From: Mycocentrospora acerina
Taxonomy: Eukaryota > Ascomycota > Dothideomycetes > Pleosporales
Direction: 5' to 3'
Assembly (NCBI GenBank): GCA_022701365.1
Contig: JAKUHH010000389.1
Coordinates: forward strand, 372,001-436,000
Length of the DNA stretch: 64,000 bases
Shown: positions 10,715-22,090 of the stretch, piece after piece
How the letters are laid out: each line of letters starts with the position of its first letter
Numbering within the stretch: the stretch's first letter is position 1
Program-made: the position numbers and the translations under genes
The notes under the pieces: model-generated
Database searches by the model: none
Told to the model about the DNA's origin: nothing
The model's input: the letters and a program-made list of their open reading frames with translations, nothing else

Positions 10715-11909
10715 TCAAAGCTTCTCAACCCAGCCCAAGACCTCCTTTGCTGCCCTCTCCCACTCAACATGATTCTGCAGATGACCCAGCCCCTTCACCA
10801 ACTTGAATGTCACACCATCCCAATCCTCATTATCCTCATCCTCCATCCTTGCATCATCCTCCGAAACACCGCTCAACCTCCCAACCCGAACACAGTAATG
10901 AAACGCCGCTCTATACCGCTTCGCCGCATCGAGGAGAACGCCCGGCGTACATAAAACATCATGTTCAGCCGCAAGCACCAGAAAACGCGGCACTATCCCA
11001 GCCGATGATTCGTCCCCCTTTGCCGACTCTCTTGCCTTCCATCCAACAATCGAAGAAACAACATCAGGACCTGTAACAAAAGCAGGAAGTGATTGCAAAG
11101 GCCAAAGCATGGATTCGTACGGCGCGAGCAGGCGCTCAAGATCCCTAACTACCGGTATTGGCGTTGAAGAGGTGAAGAACGCATCGTGGACTTGTTTCGT
11201 TGTTACCAAAAGGTACCTTGGGTGGAAAAATCGGTACACAAAATGAGCTGGAGCAGAGAGAAGCCAGAACCTATAGCACGACCACCTTTTGAGCGCACGT
11301 GTGTGTTAGCTTGGAGGAAAACGAGGAGAGAGAGAGAGAAAGAGAAAGAGAGAAATAGCACGACGAGTTGGTAAAACTAGCGACTTACGATCCAAATCCC
11401 GGTACGGCAGCAAGCATGCAAAACCCCTGGACTGTTACAAGCCCTTTGCTTAAAACATACTGGCTCAGTGCCCCACCTGCTGAATGCGAGATAAGCACGA
11501 CTTTGACCTCTTTCTCGGTCTTCTGGCGTTCCATTTCTAGTCTTTCCACTTCTTTTATCCCGCTTACTAGATCTTCGGCTATGGCGTCGCGAGAGGTGAA
11601 GTACATGCTCCAGAATCCGGGGTACCAGCTCCCGCCGTGGCCGCGGTAGCTGACTGCATAGCATGGGTAGCCCTGTGACGAGAAGAATTGCAGGTATTGA
11701 AGCCAGACAGAGGCACAGCCAAAGCCACCGTGAGCGAAGAACAGAGGTGGTTTGGGGGTTTGGGAGTCTTTGGGGAATGCGGAGAGGAGTTCGAGAGGCC
11801 CGGAGCTGGTTTTAATGTACGATCGGGTTATGCCTGTGGGGAGAGGGCTGGGGGCTGGAGGATTGGTTGATGGTGCTCGCCATTGGAGGGCGAAGGGACC
11901 GAAAGACAT
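10715..11909 (-). CDS. Alpha/beta-hydrolase fold protein
   Basis: Exons 11909..11389 and 11270..10715 give 358 residues; the 118-nt intron (GTAAGT to CTATAG) contains a purine/pyrimidine simple repeat. I start at the first in-frame ATG (MSFGPFALQW). Features of the fold are an oxyanion-hole HGG (about residues 60-62, in FFAHGGFGCASVW), the nucleophile elbow SHSAGG (Ser about 143), a probable acid in LAAEHDVLCTP and a catalytic His in KGLGHLQNH near the C-terminus. No signal peptide, so probably cytosolic. It could be an esterase, lipase or thioesterase; the substrate cannot be told. It lies convergent to the secreted protein upstream in the window. Confidence 0.85.
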
Positions 11910-11924
11910 TGCGTGGAGGATCAC

Positions 11925-12780
11925 AGAAGGTTGGGTTGTTTTCTAAGCTCAAACACAGAGGAAGGCTGATATAATTAGCTTCGATTCCGACACGAAACTG
12001 CGGCCGCAATGGAAGTTGTGACGATGCATGAGGGGGCGTTGAAACATCATATATTTGTACTACATTCCTAACGAGCGAGCAAAATTCCATCGTTTCTTTG
12101 TCACATGAGAAGCGATACTTGGCTTGGGGGTCGAGCCTGAAAGGGTATGCATAGGCGACACCCTCCTCAGCTGCAACGCCATGCATGCTGGGCATTCTAA
12201 TCTCATCACTGTAGATACAATCGCTACTCTTGCTCATGGAAGAACATATTATGCTGTACGAGTAAGCGATAGTCATATGTACGAAAGGGATTGAGGGTAA
12301 TGATGCACAGTAATGATCAAACGAGTGTAGGGGAACGTTGTGAAGAAAGGCTGCAACACTAGGCTCATCAGGAAAAGCTTGTACATGCATATTCATGACC
12401 ACCTCTGACGAAATAATTCGGCACTCTCGTGAATTATCACAAGAGCCATGAGAATAACGCATCAGTACACCATCGAGTCCGTTTGCGCGACACTTGGTGT
12501 CCGAAGAGTCTTGTATCTCGAACGGTACACAAAAGCTAACTCCTCGTGAGCAATATAGCCAAAGTTTTGAAAGCACTTGAAGGTGGGAAAATACGGAGCT
12601 GAAACGAATATTAAAGGCAATCACCAAGCAAATTGCTAGAGATGGTTTTCTAGGTATGCTTCATGGTACTAGCGGTCGAAAAAGTGTAAACAGCGTTCAC
12701 GACTTTCTCGGCAGACCTCAATACGTGGACAGACCGACAGATCGAAAAAATAGATTTTATCCTCTTGTCTGTTAATAAGG
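11925..12780. other. Region between the hydrolase and the Zn2Cys6 factor, with an orphan ORF
   Basis: About 850 bases. A 271-codon stop-free frame on the minus strand (12627-11812) crosses it and slightly overlaps the hydrolase start in another frame. It has no ATG at its beginning (first codon TTG) and no domain I recognise, so I do not call it a gene. The rest should be promoter of the hydrolase and 3' end of the transcription factor. Confidence 0.4.
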
Positions 12781-14911
12781 TCATATTTGTATGGGCCATG
12801 GCCCGTCGAAACTGTCCCATAGCGTCTCCCAGGGATAATCGAGCGAGTCGATCGGGAGAAAAACATCAGGCATTGGAACTTGTTCGATAGCTGGAGTGTT
12901 CGCTGGTACCTGACCTTGAGATAGATCCGTATCTGCATGATCGGTGATCTGTGTCTGCAACTGAACGATTTGTGGTGATATGCCCAAAGCGACAGCGATC
13001 TTCTGGACAGGCTCAGAACATCTTTCCAGGCAAAAGTCAGCCAGATCCCATCCGGCGTCACGCGCTCGTTCCAGTCTTTCAATGAAACCAACCAATTTGG
13101 TGGTACACAGTTTCTTAGTTTGAATATCACCGCATTCCACAGTGCACCGTAGAAGGATTGTAGCAGTTGTGACTAGTAGGTAGGACGTGTAAGGCATCCA
13201 GAATTCCTTGAGCTGAAATTCGGTGAGAGCACTGACAAAATCAGTAACCTCAGAAGCAGCTTCTCTCAGCATAGCTAGTCGATATTGACGAGTTTCTGAT
13301 ATGGGTGGTTTCAGGTCTTTCAAAGTTGCCTTAAACGCTAACCGACAGAGCAGAACTTTGACCGACAAGTACGAGAACCACAGGTTACTGGATCCATTGA
13401 CACTGGAAATGGCTATTTTTGAAGAAAGACGAAGGTAACTAGGTAACTCTAACACCCAGTCGTCCATTGAACACTCGATTTTGCGTAAGTTTCTCCACAG
13501 GTCAGCAGAATCGAATTGCAGCGAATAGACGAAGGGCAAAATGTCTCCAAGGATCTGACTGAGCTTGCACATGTAAATAAATGACGATGCTGCCTTTTGC
13601 TGTATTTCAGACGGTTGTGAAGTAGTCAGAGTCTCGAGTGGAGGAAGGGGAACGTCGTAGTAACAAGGGTTGATGGTCGGTGGGATACCGTGGCCAATAC
13701 TTGACCAGTAATCATGGATCAGTACGCCCCACCAGAGCCTTATACGAACACTCTTCTCATGATCTGTTGCTTTCCAGAGGGTCGGGTCTCGATGTAATCC
13801 TAAGCTCTGTGCAAGCGTTACAACTCGTCCTGTATTAACTATGTTCCCAGTGACTTGGATGACAGGGCGACCAATCATGTCTAGTAAAGCAGCATGAACT
13901 GTAGATATAGTTGGTGCCATAAAATCATCCTGTAAGGCAGCTACAGCCTGATTCCAGATGAAATGTGAATCCGGCCTTGGGTATTGGAGAAGTATTTCGG
14001 AGGTGTTCCAAAAAGAAATGGCAGACGCATACATGTCGCATATCAGCGTCGAAGAGATACGATCATTGTTGTTGTGCCACATATCTAAGAATGTCTTCTC
14101 ATCTACGATGGGGAAACATGGATGTATCTGGCCAAAGTAAACTCTTCGGACCTCTGCAGCAAAAGGGTTCAAGATCTGCTCTATAATTTCCCTTTGCGTC
14201 CTACCAGGATCGACCGCAGATACCAGGCCCTTGCGTCTCCTTGGAACAGTCAAATAGACGATTGGATTTTGCCCTGGGACACTGGAAACAGTACTGTAAG
14301 GTTTCGGGGTTGCATTGATTTCGGTAGCTTGCGATGAAAGATATTGCTCCAAAATAGTAATATCTTCAGCCATGTGTGGGTTCATCATCAAGGAGCTTTC
14401 AGTAGGTGAGGTTCCTGCTACACTCGGGAATTGCAACAGTGTGCCTTCCGTAGATGGCAAGGGTGCCGCCGCAGTACTAATTGTGCGGTCATGGTTTTGA
14501 CGTCGTCTCTTTGAGGGCCTTGAGAATATTAATTAGTCTAAGCAAATCAGAAAGACTTGCCATAGCAAAGACGCCTCCACTCATTCCCATATGCAGCTGT
14601 CTGAATTGTAATTGATCTCGAAACAACTACAGAGGCATGAAAATTGAAATACATGAGAATTCATCATACCTATTTGGGCTTTGCTGAATGTGGTTTACTG
14701 GCGAAAGACTGTTTGTCGAGTCTTTGTGCGCGTAATTGCATGTTTCCTTCCGCTCTCGACAAAATCGGCATGACTGACCAGCTCGGTCAATATCACACCT
14801 CACTTTACGGATACGGCACCGATCACAGGCTGGGACTCTGTGACTTCTGTATGGGCGCGCAGAGAAAGCTGTTGAAGGCGACTGTCCAGGAGCTTGAGTA
14901 GAGTTCATCAT
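12781..14911 (-). CDS. Zn2Cys6 transcription factor with fungal-specific TF domain
   Basis: Exons 14911..14670 and 14518..12781 give 659 residues. The Zn2Cys6 cluster is at residues 29-58 (Cys 29, 32, 39, 48, 51, 58; spacing C-x2-C-x6-C-x8-C-x2-C-x6-C), followed by a short basic linker. A fungal_trans middle-homology domain follows (FFGQIHPCFPIVDE-like segment, actual VYFGQIHPCFPIVDEKTFLD, and RLWWGVLIHDYW). Such proteins bind CGG-type half sites as dimers. It is divergently arranged with the decarboxylase gene starting at 15456, so it is likely the local regulator of that enzyme; this is inference. Upstream in-frame codons contain no ATG, which fixes the start at the MMNSTQ pair. Confidence 0.9.
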
Positions 14912-15455
14912 ACTTGCCCGGATGCGCGTGGTAAACGTGTCCGTGCTTACCGAAGTTCTCCGAGATCTCAACGGGAGGGGTGACGATAGCTGGTTCGGAA
15001 AAGAAATCAGGGATGCTGACCATCACTTTCTAGTGAAGACGTGGATAGTGTGAGTGTAGAAACAGATTTTGGTGTATGCTACCCGATATCGTCGATAGAT
15101 ACCCCACTCGATTGTTGACTTTCCCGGTTGTTGGCCGAGGAAGGACTATGGTCGCATTGAGCCTCGTGTGTAGATTCGGGAAACAGCGCTTTCTGGATGT
15201 ACGTAGCGACTAACACGGCCGCTTACATGCACTAATCTTTTATTTGCGGAGAAGATGAGTTCCTAAAATCAAGACAGAGCTTGAGGCTGTTTTGTTCGGA
15301 AATCTCCTAGCTTATGTTGCCCGTTATCTCTGACCTCTCGGTCCCCCGAACTGAGGCTGCATCAGCGTCTATTAAAATGCAGCAGATAGTCTATAATAAG
15401 TTCAAAAACATTGATCTCTCGCCACCATTATTTATCCTTCAACACACCAGCCACA
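14912..15455. promoter_or_regulatory. Divergent promoter of the Zn2Cys6 factor and the dialkylglycine decarboxylase
   Basis: A 544-base region shared by two head-to-head genes. It contains several CGG/CCG triplets in different orientations (for example near 15010, 15080 and 15340), the half-site type bound by Zn2Cys6 proteins, but I cannot show a specific operator. A TATTAAAA-like element lies at about 15369. Confidence 0.45.
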
Positions 15456-17009
15456 ATGTCTCGCCCTTACGATTCTGCCAACTTTGAGCAACTGAAGCGT
15501 GATGCAGATGATTGCCTGCTCACGTACGGTACCGCTTTCCACCCTGAAATTATCACCTCTACCGATGGTATCTATATGGAAACGCAGTCTGGCCATAGAA
15601 TGATGGACTTTACCTCGGGTGAGCACTCCCAAAGCACAATGTATTTGAGCGACAACTAATATCTCCTTAGGTCAGATGAGTTGCTTGTAAGTTGTTTTCA
15701 ATTGTTTCTAAGTGATTTGTTTAAGCTCTCCTTGCGCCTCGCCCTTGGGAGAAAGAAAAGAGGGTTAATTGTTGTTCACTAACAACTTTCTAGAATTGGA
15801 CATGGTCATCCGGAGGTAGTAAAGACAATTCAGGATCACGCACAACACCTAGACCATCTCTTCAGTGGAATGATAAGTCCTCCAGTAATTAGTCTTGCCA
15901 AACGATTGACTGGTGCCGCGCCTGCTGGTCTCGACAAAGCATTTTTTCTCAGCACTGGTGGTGAGGCAAACGAGGCAGCAATCCGGTTAGCGAAATTTTA
16001 CACTGGGAAATTCGAGATTGTCGCACTAGCAGCATCGTGGCATGGGATGACAGGCGCTTCCCTCGGGGCCCAGTACCATGCCGGACGCTCTGGATATGGA
16101 CCAAACATGATCGGAAACCTTGCATTGCCAACACCGAACTCATATCGTTCAATCTTCAGACACCCTGATGGATCGCATGATTGGAAAACCGAGCTTGACT
16201 ATGGTTTCGATCTTGTAGACAAGCAGTCCTGTGGATCACTCGCGGCGATCATTGTTGAGCCTATCCTTTCTAGCGGCGGCATGCTGGAACTGCCTCCTGG
16301 TTATCTGAAGGCTTTGAAGACGCACTGCGAGGCGAGGAATATGCTTCTTATCGTAGATGAAGCACAGACTGCTTTAGGAAGAGCTGGAGATATGTTTGCC
16401 TTCACTCACCACCCCGAAGATGAGGGGGTAGTGCCGGATATAGTAACACTCAGCAAGACACTCGGAAACGGCATACCTTTGAGCGCCATTCTCACGTCTA
16501 ACACCATTGCTCAGCATGCAAAGGAAAACCAGTTTCTCTTCTACACCACACATATCAATGATCCCCTCCCAGCAGCAGTGGGCGACAAGGTTCTTGAGAT
16601 CGTAATTAGGGACGGGTTGTGCGCACGCTCGAAGGGGTTAGGCATCAAACTTCAAGCTGGTCTCAGAAAGCTACAGTCTCGTTACGGGTGCATCGGCGAT
16701 GTAAGAGGAAGGGGTTTGATGGGAGGTGTAGAAATTGTTAGTGACAGAAAGACAAAGGCAGGAGCACCAGAGGTAGGTAGTGCAGTGTCCGATAAGATGG
16801 TACAGATGGGACTGTGGGCGCAGCTTGCGACCATGGCATCTTTTGGCGGCGTGTTCCGCATTGCGCCTCCGATCACAGTTACAGAAGAGCAGCTAGACCT
16901 AGCGCTAGCTATTATGGAGGAAGCGCTCAGGACAACTCCAGGCACGATGCCTCTGTACTCGGAGGCAGAAGCAACGACAGGAAGTACTGAATTTGAGGCA
17001 CGGTTATAG
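15456..17009 (+). CDS. 2,2-dialkylglycine decarboxylase-like class III PLP aminotransferase
   Basis: Exons 15456..15618, 15671..15686 (only 16 nt) and 15794..17009 give 464 residues. The protein follows bacterial dialkylglycine decarboxylase motif by motif: MDFTSGQMSCLIGHGHPEVV, LDHLFSGMISPPV, FFLSTGGEANEAAIRLAK, SWHGMTGASLGAQYHAGRSG, VEPILSSGGMLELPPGYL, IVDEAQTALGRAG, and LFYTTHINDPLPAAVGDKVL. The PLP lysine is in LSKTLGNG (Lys 281). The known enzyme decarboxylates 2-aminoisobutyrate or isovaline and transfers the amino group to pyruvate, giving a ketone, CO2 and alanine. No targeting signal is evident, so cytosolic. Length is slightly above the bacterial enzyme. Other class III aminotransferase activities remain possible, but the DGD-specific stretches make this the best call. 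Confidence 0.9.
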
Positions 17010-17319
17010 AGTGTATAGGTGATACGTTATAGATTGGATGGATAAGAACATGTTATGTAAGCTCTTATCCTAATGAAACTTGGGATGAATCTTCGCAAGT
17101 CTTATTCGAATTCACCATTCTCTCTTGTCATAGAGGCGACTTATAGATTCCTTTTCTTACTTGTTTTATAAGACTTGTGTGTTTATCCCCTCCAGTATCA
17201 AATCCGACTTGAGATTGAGGAACCAGTTTTCAAAAAACATGCATGGTCCCCTCGGTCATAACCGCTCTTGTATCCGTCCTGAAGTACTACTATTCTTCTT
17301 GACCTGAATAGATGAAATC
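17010..17319. other. Convergent 3' intergenic region
   Basis: About 310 AT-rich bases between the decarboxylase and the coiled-coil gene, holding their 3' ends. Nothing else seen. Confidence 0.5.
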
Positions 17320-18064
17320 TTATCTCGGCCCCTCAAAATCTGGCAAAGCAGATGCCATAATCATGGTCTGTCTTACGAAAATCTCAAAAAACTCCAGCGG
17401 TTCCAGTTCTTTCTTCATCTCCTCATTCTCTTGTTCCAACCTTTTTCTGTTTACTGTCTCTTTCTCGAGCTTCCCATTTGCATGGTCGAGTTTCGTTGCC
17501 CATTCCCATCCGTCCAAGAGCCTGCGGATTTCCAAATTTTGAATTTCGTTGACAACTTGAGAGACTGAAGTTTCTAGATTTCTTTCTAATTCACCAATTT
17601 TGTATTCCGCTTTTGCTACCAAACTTCTCAGTTCCTGGTTCTCGGTATCGACTTTCTGAAGCCTTATGAATTCCTTGTAATGCAAGTACTGATCCATGTC
17701 AATTAATTGCCAACAGTCTCAGATAGCATCTGAATCCTACACTTTCTTGTTTATCTTGTCGCTGGAGTGATTCTACAGCCGATGATTCAGATTTCTTATA
17801 GAAGCATTCAACACTACTCGACTCACGTTCTGTGTCAAGGGTTCTGTTCTCCCTTGTACGCTTCCTCTTGTTTGCAGTCCTGCCGGCGAGTTGTGAATCT
17901 TGGAGTTGGTCTGAAGTACCAAGCGATGGCGAACCCAGCAACAAGCCGGTATCAATTTCGTCATCCTTCAAGGTCATTGTCGTGGCAGCCCGGGTAGAGT
18001 CGTCCTCTAGTGCTTCAACTTGGTGAGACCGCAGGGGAGACTCCTGTTTTATATTGAATGACAT
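17320..18064 (-). CDS. Small coiled-coil protein with a basic region, function unknown
   Basis: Exons 18064..17741 and 17688..17320 join in phase 0 across a 52-nt intron (GTAGGA to ATCAG, with ATTGAC upstream of the acceptor), giving 230 residues. The first exon encodes a polar, Ser/Asp-rich N-terminus starting MSFNIKQESPLRSH, with a basic motif (NKRKRTRENR, about residues 65-74) that could be a nuclear signal. The second exon is almost entirely heptad-like (FIRLQKVDTENQELRSLVAK and KLEKETVNRKRLEQENEEMK). The basic stretch before a long coiled coil is reminiscent of a bZIP layout, but I see no N-x7-R signature, so I do not call it one. No family recognised. Confidence 0.65.
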
Positions 18065-18416
18065 TTAGTTCTATCATGGTTTAACAACTCTCAGAAAAAA
18101 GTTATTGTCACGAAAAAATTGCTCTCGAGCGTTTGTCATAATCTTCGTAGGTAGCCGTTGTTGCCGATGAGTGAAGGTCAAATGCGGCTGAGGAACTGGC
18201 GGATCTGCAATTACACTGCAACTGGCAGTTTAAAGGTGGATCTTTGCAGGAATTGATCAGTTGTAAGCTTAAAAATGAAAGCTTCATGATCTGGATCATT
18301 GATTAAAGCCAGGCAATGAAAGTTTGAGCTACACCGATACTTGCACTACCAACATGAAGGGAGTTGTACTATACCAATCGACCCAAGCAACGATTTGATT
18401 GAATTTATTACTCTAC
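18065..18416. other. Short intergenic region
   Basis: About 350 bases upstream of the coiled-coil gene and downstream of the small Cys-rich gene, both on the minus strand. AT-rich; presumed promoter. No gene seen. Confidence 0.45.
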
Positions 18417-18701
18417 TCATTTTGGTACATCGTCTCGCCAGTAATTCCTACCACACTCACCTCCATGCCCGTGATAATTCTTAGTCATACCATCATTCTG
18501 GCCGCCAACTTTACCTTTATCTTCTTTCAAGTAACAATCAATACACCATTCTTTGCTTTCCATTACTCTGTTTACGACGCATTTACATGGTCTTGGTATT
18601 GGATAATGTTGAGCTTTTTCACAAAGGTCAAAGGGGCGGATATTGCAAAGGAGGACATGTTGACCAGGGCAAGAATACCTCGTGTAATTACGAAAACACA
18701 T
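18417..18701 (-). CDS. Small cysteine-rich protein, function unknown
   Basis: A 94-residue single-exon frame with an ATG start and nine Cys, eight of them in the first 57 residues (MCFRNYTRYSCPGQH, LLCNIRPFDLCEKA, PRPCKCVV, WCIDCYL). The pairing of CxxC and CxC motifs with scattered His resembles small metal-binding or CXXC-type fungal proteins; it has no signal peptide, so it is not an obvious secreted effector. The opposite strand carries a 117-codon ORF that looks like a hydrophobic shadow. The clustering of Cys argues that this frame is the coding one, but there is no intron or neighbour evidence to confirm it. Confidence 0.45.
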   Translation of the reverse strand: MCFRNYTRYSCPGQHVLLCNIRPFDLCEKAQHYPIPRPCKCVVNRVMESKEWCIDCYLKEDKGKVGGQNDGMTKNYHGHGGECGRNYWRDDVPK

Positions 18702-20166
18702 TGTTTTGGGTACCTAGGCAAAATTGTGGAACTGTCGAGATATCTTGCGTAACTAGTGTATAGATTTTCCATATTTATATATGCCTACTTTAGCCAGTGA
18801 AGAAGGATTCTTGAAAATTTTGTTACATTTCGCTTTACCAAACTGGCAGTTGTCGCAAAAAGACACAGTTCAATCGTAATTCACGTATTGATTATCAACA
18901 TAGTACCGTGAAGTTCACAAGCCTCGATGTGCATGTTTGACTCATCTGTCCAAAAATTCAATCAAGTCAAGTTGTCTCTGCTTCCAATGATCAGCTACTT
19001 ATCTCGTCCTTGATTAACAGCAAGATTCACCAGCCTAATTTTCACAGACCATGCTCTTCAACACACTCCTCTGCCTCCTACTGACTGTTGGTTACAGGAT
19101 GTAGGCATTTAGTTTAAAATTCTTATCACTCGAATTAATTTAGAACAGCCCTGTACTTTCTTGAATTTAATATAAACTTGAAGTTCTGAGCTCGTAAAGT
19201 GCTCGTGTGTAGTTGGACAATACCCGTAAATTTAAGATAGCCTTGGTACGCCATGAATCATTCACTCAAGCGGGGTAGAGTATGTCAGACGATGCGTGAT
19301 TGATGGCGAATTACTCTTGGCATTATCGGCCAGGCTGTGGCTCCTCAACTACTGTTGAGGCAAATTGGTGTTGATGTAGGCATCTTTAGGCAAAAGAGAT
19401 ACAGCTCTTCCCAGGGTGTTCAATGGATGAGGCAATTTGCATGCTAGGTGACATCTTTCTCTTTGTTAATGTACTTTCATTGCAACAACCTAAAATAATT
19501 GAACTCCTATGCATCTTCGTGACGATCAAAGTGTCTGAACGTAATGATATGAAGTTAAAAAAACTAAGATTTGAATGGTACTCTCCAGGAGATAGTGAAT
19601 ACTGGAGAGAACTTTTTTAGATGTATTTCGTTTCAATCGCATCAGCACATGCCCGCTGGATTGAAACGTTATGGACGTGGATGGAAGTGATATCGTTCTC
19701 TTGGCGCCAAATGGGGAGGTCTTGGGAGCGGGATGTCGATTTTAAAGCTATTTAACCGTTTACCCATCAGTGCGCCCAGAAGTACCGCTGAATGCTTCAT
19801 ACGTAATTTCAATGCTTGGTAAAATGCCTGTGAGCAAACGTAAGCACGGAGGAAGCGCGAATCTCTTTCAGTTTCAAGAACTACCGATCTGATGATTCTG
19901 GTATTTATATTGGATTAGAAATCCTTAAGTTTAATGTTGCTCTCACTGTTAAGGAGGAATATGAGTAGTTAGATGCTTTTTATGCAAGTTATAGGCAGTG
20001 GACAACATTCCTGTCAAGCATCCCGCTAGCGCCCCGCACATCCCGTGCCACTTCCGCCTGCACGATCATGAAACTCTAACTTAACATCTCCTTTCCTCCG
20101 AGCCTAGACTGCCACATATTCACCATGTTACCGAATACGCTGGCGTCGATGTCACGGAACTCCTCC

Positions 20167-20173
20167 GGCTAAA
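20167..20173 (+). promoter_or_regulatory. GGCTAAA, XlnR/Xyr1-type site (distal)
   Basis: Exact match to the GGCTAAA element recognised by the xylanase activators XlnR of Aspergillus and Xyr1 of Trichoderma, about 640 bases before the xylanase ATG. A 7-mer can occur by chance, so this distal copy is weaker evidence than the proximal one. Confidence 0.4.
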
Positions 20174-20650
20174 TTGGTGCTAAATGCAGGTATGCGCTAA
20201 TCAATCTCGTGGAACCTCGATGAATGTGGAAGTAACGGCACTGAAGCTTCGGGACTAAGACTACGAAAGAGGTGGAAAGTTGACGCCAGAGCGGCTCAAA
20301 GTACTTATTCTCCGACGTAACTCCATATTGGTGAGATTGAAGCTCCTCATGGATGTAAATTTAAATGACTGCACGTGCGTCTACCAGGGTGAACGTTTCA
20401 ACACCTCCGACCCAATCACGCTCTCCCGTCAGGTTCATTTTTTTGTTTCTTAAGGGGTCTGACCATTCTATTGGTAGCTCTCGATTATTATTTTTGAATT
20501 CAACGGTCCAGGCCATTAATATGCGTATTCACTTGCCCAAAATCGTTACAGTGTTTGAATCCGATGTGTGTATAGGGTAAAGAGCCCTGCGTATTAGAAA
20601 GAATGCCAAGGTCATGACATATGTCCTTAATCTCAACTCATCTACAATCA

Positions 20651-20657
20651 GGCTAAA
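20651..20657 (+). promoter_or_regulatory. GGCTAAA, XlnR/Xyr1-type site (proximal)
   Basis: Exact GGCTAAA about 155 bases upstream of the xylanase ATG and about 55 bases upstream of a TATAAG element (20712-20717). Position and gene function agree with xylose/xylan induction through an XlnR-type Zn2Cys6 activator. Confidence 0.6.
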
Positions 20658-20811
20658 CGACCGTTAAGTTTGCGACTACGTTCTACCATGAATCAACCCA
20701 CGTCAAGGGTGTATAAGAATGTCCTGAGTCGCTCTCAAGGTTGTTACCACACTCCCATCAACCACTTTCTTCAGCCACACACTCTTTGAATAAATTACTT
20801 CAACAGCAACC

Positions 20812-21595
<784 letters not shown>

Positions 21596-22090
21596 ATGGG
21601 TGGTGAACAGTAATCAGGACTGAAGGAAGCTGGAATGATGGATGTGTTCAGAAGGGGTTGTTTGGCTCGAGTTTGCCTAGTTGGATTTGTACATACTTTA
21701 CTGAAATGATTTGTTGTTGACTTGGAAAGCTATTCCTAGACGCTAGTATTGTCATCGTGACCTTTTGTGAACACTCAGTGGCTAATTAGGGCCGAAAATT
21801 ACAGCATAGAGCATACCATGTATTAATTCTTACACACGAGAGAATCAAACTTTATTCCCTATCGACACTCAATTACTCATGCTTAGTAATTAACCTCGAG
21901 TAAAGCCAGTTGGACCCTGCAGTTCTTATGATTTCCGACTGAAGCGTAAACCATCTGTGGCCCATTAACACTATCCAATCAGCTTCAGATTCACCGGACC
22001 TGCCTTAGAAAAGAGTTTGAGCGCATGAGTTGCTGCTAGCTGCACTTGAGATTGCTTTCTCTTGGCTCAATGCCGTATGAGAGCTAAATA
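21596..22090. other. Convergent 3' intergenic region
   Basis: About 495 AT-rich bases between the xylanase and the D-amino-acid oxidase, holding both 3' ends. No gene seen. Confidence 0.5.

Larger units (their letters stand above)
18702..20811. other. AT-rich gene-poor stretch and xylanase promoter
   Basis: About 2.1 kb with no convincing gene. ORFs up to 72 codons occur (for example 19423-19620) without recognisable motifs. The sequence is visibly more AT-rich than neighbouring genes. The distal part serves as the xylanase promoter (see the GGCTAAA sites and the TATAAG at 20712-20717). Confidence 0.45.

Noticed and set aside
14823..15026. Extra first exon for the Zn2Cys6 factor starting at an ATG at 15024
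   Set aside because: Would need a 38-nt intron, shorter than any other here, and the phase does not match the finger-encoding frame.
18399..18752. 117-codon plus-strand ORF with membrane-like segments
   Set aside because: Overlaps the Cys-rich minus-strand frame; its hydrophobicity is the usual mirror of Lys/Asn/Glu codons.
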